This document shows, piece by piece, positions 60,697 to 64,000 of a stretch of 64,000 nucleotides of DNA; within the stretch, counting starts at the first letter, position 1, and each line of letters opens with the position of its first letter. This DNA comes from Planctomycetota bacterium (lineage in GTDB: Bacteria; Planctomycetota; UBA1135; JADKAF01). Made by a program: the position numbers and the translations under genes. The stretch lies in contig JADKAF010000001.1 of the NCBI GenBank assembly GCA_016719295.1, positions 2,418,001-2,482,000 on the forward strand, read 5' to 3'. The notes beneath the pieces are model-generated. The model had not been told where the DNA came from and did no database searches. It was given only the letters and a program-made list of their open reading frames with translations.

Positions 60697-62109
60697 TCAG
60701 CGCTCCTCGCCGCGCGGCTCCTCGACCTGCCCGTCCTTCGCGATGGAGACGTCCACGTACGCCCAATAGATGCGCCCGCGGTCGTCGAACTCCTTCACCA
60801 GGCCGAGTAAGGCCTCGGCGCTGGGCTTCACCTTCGCGTCGTGCACGACCTTGCCGTTCGCGCGGATCTTCACCTTCTGCGCGAAGTCGACGAGGCGCGG
60901 GTGCAAGTAGAGGCGGAGCTTCCGCGCGTGGAGACTCGTGATCTCGATCGTGTTCGCCTCCGCGACGCGCGCGTCGACGAGCTGCACGTGCTGCTCGGGC
61001 GGCGTCTCCTTCGTCGGCGGGAACCCGCGCACCCAGTGCACCGTGCTCGCCGCGATCGGCCGACCTTCGCGCCAAGTGTGCGTCTTCCCCCACGCTTCGT
61101 TCGCATCCGGCGTCGTGAACTCCCACGGGTGCGCGCCGAAGCGCGCGTAGACCCGGCGCGGATAGAGGTCGCGCGGATGCGCCGCGAAGAACTCGGCCAC
61201 CTTCGGCACCTCGTCCTCGAAGATCTCGTGGCCCCCATCCTTCTCGGCGTGGATCCAAGGGAACGCTCGCTCCTTCATCCAGGCCGCGATGATGTTGTTG
61301 AACTCGTTGATCTGATACGGCTCCTGCTTCCCGTAGGTCGTGTAGCCCGGGACGTTGAGCAGGTTCACCACGAACTGCGACTTCACGTAGTCGTAGCCGC
61401 CCGACATCGGGCTCACCGCGCCGAAGCGATCGGGGAACTGGAACGCCGACCGCCAGGTCATGTGCCCGCCCATCGAGTGCCCGGTGAGATAGATGCGATC
61501 CGGGTCCACGTGATAGTCGCGCTGCACGCGGGAGAGCGCGGAGAAGAGGAGCGAGTTCCCGATGTGCATCCAGCCGCGATCGCTGAGCGGAGCGACCAGG
61601 ATCCAGCCCCTCTTCTCGGCTTCGTTGATCCAGTACGGCTGGATCCCGCTCAGCGCGGCAAAGAGGCCGAACTCGAGGTCGCGCGCGGCACTCCCGCCGT
61701 GCATGCAGAAGAGCACCGGCGTCGGCTTCGAGGGGGCGTAGCTCGTCGGCACGTGGATCAGGTACTGCGTCTCGTGATCGACGTGGTCGCAAGGGAGAGG
61801 AACCCCGTGCGTGAGCTCGCCGCGCTTCTGCGGCGGCTCGGGATAGCTCGCGCGCCCCGCACGCAGCACCCGCTCCAGGTCAGCGCAGCCGAGCTTCTTC
61901 TTCGCGAGCAAGGCGAGCACCTCGCGCGGCGCTTCGGCCCCGAAGCGGCGATCGAGCCAGCGGTCGACCGCGGCGTGGAGCTCGGCATCCAGGGGCGGCT
62001 CGGGGGTGGCTGCGGCCGGAGCGACAGGGGCGGGTGCGGCGGGTGCGGACGGCTCCTGGAACGGACCGAACGCGGCGCAGACGAGCGCACCGCAGGCGAG
62101 CAGGTTCAT
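60697..62109 (-). CDS. Secreted alpha/beta-hydrolase (esterase/depolymerase-like)
   Basis: A 470-residue exported hydrolase. ATG 62109 has a signal peptide (LLACGALVCAAFG), then a Pro/Ala linker. The hydrolase core has VLFCMHGGSAARDLEF (oxyanion strand), the nucleophile elbow GHSMGG and the following SGGYDYVKSQF. The His is probably in EKDGGHEIFEDE. The family covers feruloyl esterases and PHB depolymerases. It is part of the minus-strand run CAP-FHA-hydrolase-carboxypeptidase regulatory protein. Confidence 0.82.
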   Translation of the reverse strand: MNLLACGALVCAAFGPFQEPSAPAAPAPVAPAAATPEPPLDAELHAAVDRWLDRRFGAEAPREVLALLAKKKLGCADLERVLRAGRASYPEPPQKRGELTHGVPLPCDHVDHETQYLIHVPTSYAPSKPTPVLFCMHGGSAARDLEFGLFAALSGIQPYWINEAEKRGWILVAPLSDRGWMHIGNSLLFSALSRVQRDYHVDPDRIYLTGHSMGGHMTWRSAFQFPDRFGAVSPMSGGYDYVKSQFVVNLLNVPGYTTYGKQEPYQINEFNNIIAAWMKERAFPWIHAEKDGGHEIFEDEVPKVAEFFAAHPRDLYPRRVYARFGAHPWEFTTPDANEAWGKTHTWREGRPIAASTVHWVRGFPPTKETPPEQHVQLVDARVAEANTIEITSLHARKLRLYLHPRLVDFAQKVKIRANGKVVHDAKVKPSAEALLGLVKEFDDRGRIYWAYVDVSIAKDGQVEEPRGEER

Positions 62110-62177
62110 CACGTGGCGAGTTCCTCGACGGTCGGGCGCGCGCGGCGGACGCAGGGAGCGCGAAGCGGTTCTCGCTC

Positions 62178-63146
62178 TCAGGAATCGAGCTGCTTCAACT
62201 TCGCCTCCGCCACGAAGCGATCCGCACCACCCGGATTGGTCGCGAGGAACGCCTGCACGATCGCGCGCTTCTCGCTGCGGAAGTACGCCTCGTCGCGGCC
62301 GCCGGTCGGCGCGTTCTCCGTGGCGTAGCGCATCTCGTCGAAGGTCCAGGTCGAGCCCGTGACGCGAGCGCGGGCCTTCGCGAGCGCGCGCTCGGCGAGC
62401 ACGCGCGTCCGCGGGTCCTCGCAGCTCGCGAGCAGATCCTGGCAGCGCTGCGCGATCAGGCGCGCGGCGGCGGGATACTCGTCGAGGCGCTCCGAGATCG
62501 GGTAGATCGAGAAGTAGAAGAAGGGCTCGAGCCCATCGGTGCCGGGATAGGACTTCGAGGCCGGCGGGAGCGCGTCCTTCGCAGGCGTGCCTCGATTGCG
62601 GAACGCCACGAACAGCGCCATCCCGGCAATGAGGACGAGGAAGAGCTTCGCGGGCCACGGCCAGCCGGCGGATGCGGGAGCACGGCGCTCGCGCGGCTCG
62701 CCGCTCGCTCCCTCTCGAGCGAGCGACACCGCGGGCAGCCCAGCGGGAGCGACACGGGCGGGAGCGGCGCTCGGGCGCGCTGGCGGAGCCGCAGGCAGCG
62801 AGGAAGCCACGGCGCGCTGCGCTTGCGCCTCGGCCCAGCGGAAGACGAGACGCAAGCTGCCTAGCTCGACGGCGTCGCCGTCGCGCAGCAGCCACTCGCG
62901 GCGCTCGACGCCCTGCACGCGCAGCGGGTGCAGCGCGTCGAGCGCCACGGCGAAGAGGCGCTCGCCCTCGCGCTCGAAGCGCACGTGGAGCGGCGCGAGG
63001 CCCGGCAGCGCGAGCGAGAGGTCGGCGTCGGGCGAGGCCCCGAGCACCGTGGTCCGTGCGAGCAGCTCGAGCACGATGCGCTCGCCGTCGCGCTCGAGCT
63101 CGAGGGTCGGTCGCCGCGGGGAAGCCCCGCTCGCAGATTCGCTCAC
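62178..63146 (-). CDS. FHA-domain membrane protein
   Basis: A 322-residue protein. The N-terminal 110 residues are FHA-like: TTVLGASPDADLSLALPGLA, LHVRFEREGERLFAVAL, LRDGDAVELGSLRLVFRW. The serine of the usual GxxS-x-x-D binding patch is not obvious, so phosphothreonine binding is uncertain. A linker is followed by one membrane helix (KLFLVLIAGMALFVAFRNR) and an extracytoplasmic helical domain of about 140 residues. It starts 25 nt after the stop of the CAP-domain gene. Confidence 0.75.
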   Translation of the reverse strand: MSESASGASPRRPTLELERDGERIVLELLARTTVLGASPDADLSLALPGLAPLHVRFEREGERLFAVALDALHPLRVQGVERREWLLRDGDAVELGSLRLVFRWAEAQAQRAVASSLPAAPPARPSAAPARVAPAGLPAVSLAREGASGEPRERRAPASAGWPWPAKLFLVLIAGMALFVAFRNRGTPAKDALPPASKSYPGTDGLEPFFYFSIYPISERLDEYPAAARLIAQRCQDLLASCEDPRTRVLAERALAKARARVTGSTWTFDEMRYATENAPTGGRDEAYFRSEKRAIVQAFLATNPGGADRFVAEAKLKQLDS

Positions 63147-63171
63147 GAGGTGCTGCGCTCGCCGTTCGCGG

Positions 63172-64000
63172 TCATAGGCCCGCGCGCTCGGCGAGCTGGA
63201 TCCAGAGCGGATCCTGCAGGTACTCGCGGAGCCCGCCGAAGTTCTGGGTCCAGTACATGCCGAGGTTCCCCGTCGCCATCTCGGTGTGCCCCGCGGAGAG
63301 CAGGTTCCGATGGTGGCCGGAGGAATGGCACCACGCGACGTGCGCGCCGTCCGCGCCGCCGTTCGTCGCGATGTTCTCGCCGTGGCCGCGTCCGTAGCCC
63401 TCGAGCCCCATGCGCTGACCGGGTGTTCGGCGCTCGGCGATGGGCGAGAAGTGCGAGAAGTATCCGAGCTTCGACATCTCCTCGCTGTGCTTCCGCGTCG
63501 CGGCCTGCAGCTTGCCGTTCCACGCGAGCACCGCGCGGCCGAGCATGCGGCGATACTCGTTGGTGATCTGCACCTGGCGGATCTCCTGCGAGCTCGCGCC
63601 GGCCTTCTCCGCCGCGGCCAGGTTCCAGGTGAGGAGCAGGCGATCGCGCAGCAGCGCGCGCGCTTCCTCCAGGTTCACCGAGAACTCGCGCACCGAGATC
63701 GGCTCGCTGCCCTCGGGCTCGACGCCGAACGCCCACGCTACCTCGGCGCTGAGCGCGGTGACATCCACGCCGAACTGCGCGCCGAGCTTCTCGAGCTCGC
63801 GCAGCGAGGCGCAGAGCGTACGTACGCTCTTCGGCAGCTTCACCGCGAGCGGGTTCTCCCAGAGCTCTCGCACGGTCTGCACGCGGCGATCGACTTCCTG
63901 CTGCACCGCCGGGTAGAGCTTCGCCTTCTCGCCCGGGCACTCCGGCGGACGGTAGGGATAGAAGTAGGTCTCCTGATCGAAGATCAGCGCCAGAGCATGC
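63172..64000 (-). CDS. CAP-superfamily (SCP/PR-1) protein, 5' end outside window
   Basis: The reading frame continues to the right window edge, so the N-terminus is missing; at least 275 residues are visible. The C-terminal CAP domain is clear: ILAWNGKLQ-like first helix (VLAWNGKLQAATRKHSEEM), LGYFSHFSP, GENIATN, VAWCHSSGHHRNLLSAGHTE and NLGMYWTQNFG. CAP proteins are usually secreted and bind lipids or act in development or defence in eukaryotes; bacterial roles are little known. It starts the visible part of a minus-strand operon with the FHA protein. Confidence 0.85.
   Translation of the reverse strand, partial: HALALIFDQETYFYPYRPPECPGEKAKLYPAVQQEVDRRVQTVRELWENPLAVKLPKSVRTLCASLRELEKLGAQFGVDVTALSAEVAWAFGVEPEGSEPISVREFSVNLEEARALLRDRLLLTWNLAAAEKAGASSQEIRQVQITNEYRRMLGRAVLAWNGKLQAATRKHSEEMSKLGYFSHFSPIAERRTPGQRMGLEGYGRGHGENIATNGGADGAHVAWCHSSGHHRNLLSAGHTEMATGNLGMYWTQNFGGLREYLQDPLWIQLAERAGL

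Noticed and set aside
59354..61792. 812-residue minus-strand ORF
   Set aside because: Only the part from ATG 60607 is a real protein with signal peptide; the upstream part is a shadow of the esterase gene.
1..64000. tRNA, rRNA, CRISPR arrays, transposases and integrases
   Set aside because: None of their hallmarks (T-arm consensus, repeated spacers of equal length, DDE or tyrosine recombinase motifs) were seen on either strand by eye.

Overview
The window is 64 kb of very GC-rich, gene-dense bacterial DNA. I place it in Planctomycetota with moderate confidence. The signs are a CotH-family protein with an EF-hand-like loop, a DUF2961 secreted protein, a multihaem cytochrome c fused to TPRs, many signal-peptide or lipobox proteins of unknown function, a DUF6677-like membrane protein, ClpC rather than ClpA, and frequent GTG starts with weak or no Shine-Dalgarno sequence. 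Genes for LptF/G-type export, LpxL-type acylation, GT9 and Kdo-kinase-like enzymes show that the cell has a lipopolysaccharide-type outer membrane. No rRNA, confident tRNA, CRISPR array, transposase or integrase was found.

Layout. 1-2.9 kb: 3' part of clpC, then a polytopic membrane glycosyltransferase-like protein. 2.9-7.7 kb (minus): two large secreted proteins, one DUF2961 and one unknown. 7.76-7.97 kb: a candidate structured minus-strand RNA with a strong intrinsic terminator, overlapping the start of dprA. 8-14 kb: dprA, a pair of membrane proteins, a thioesterase, and an Fe-S group (YkgJ-type cysteine-cluster protein, frameshifted cysteine desulfurase, A-type carrier), then a Leu/Phe-type dehydrogenase. 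14.3-18.9 kb: HEAT-repeat lipoprotein, an unknown partner and a Ser/Gly- and Trp/Tyr-rich secreted TPR protein. 18.9-25.6 kb: a coupled PpiC-lipoprotein-DUF2270 operon, a galactokinase-like GHMP kinase, a DUF547 lipoprotein, a GNAT enzyme and a fatty-acid desaturase. 25.7-33.7 kb: a sensor kinase, a GT9 transferase, a TPR lipoprotein split by an in-frame TAG, a methyltransferase and an LptF/G-type permease.

33.8-39.7 kb is a tightly coupled envelope operon: tandem kinase, LpxL-like acyltransferase, GT4, multihaem cytochrome-TPR. Each gene overlaps the next by one to four bases, and a 16-bp hairpin closes the unit. 39.8-44.1 kb holds a secreted protein and a sulfotransferase-GT4-sulfotransferase operon. 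44.9-52.1 kb is a defence island: hsdR, hsdM, hsdS, an Mrr-type nuclease with an N-terminal domain resembling those of modification-dependent enzymes, and a small membrane protein of unknown function. 52.4-55.6 kb returns to envelope genes, with a second tandem-kinase gene coupled to a GT2. 56.2-64 kb carries the CotH protein, a PH-like membrane protein, a decayed coding remnant with two palindromes, and a minus-strand run of CAP, FHA, esterase and carboxypeptidase-regulatory-like proteins.

The most unusual points are the candidate RNA at 7.8-8.0 kb, the 170-bp inverted-repeat element before the GT9 gene, the repeated -10-like motif placed for leaderless GTG starts, the Mrr-plus-membrane-protein addition to the type I system, and the two unlinked tandem-kinase genes. 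All functions are inferred from sequence reading alone; no database search was run.
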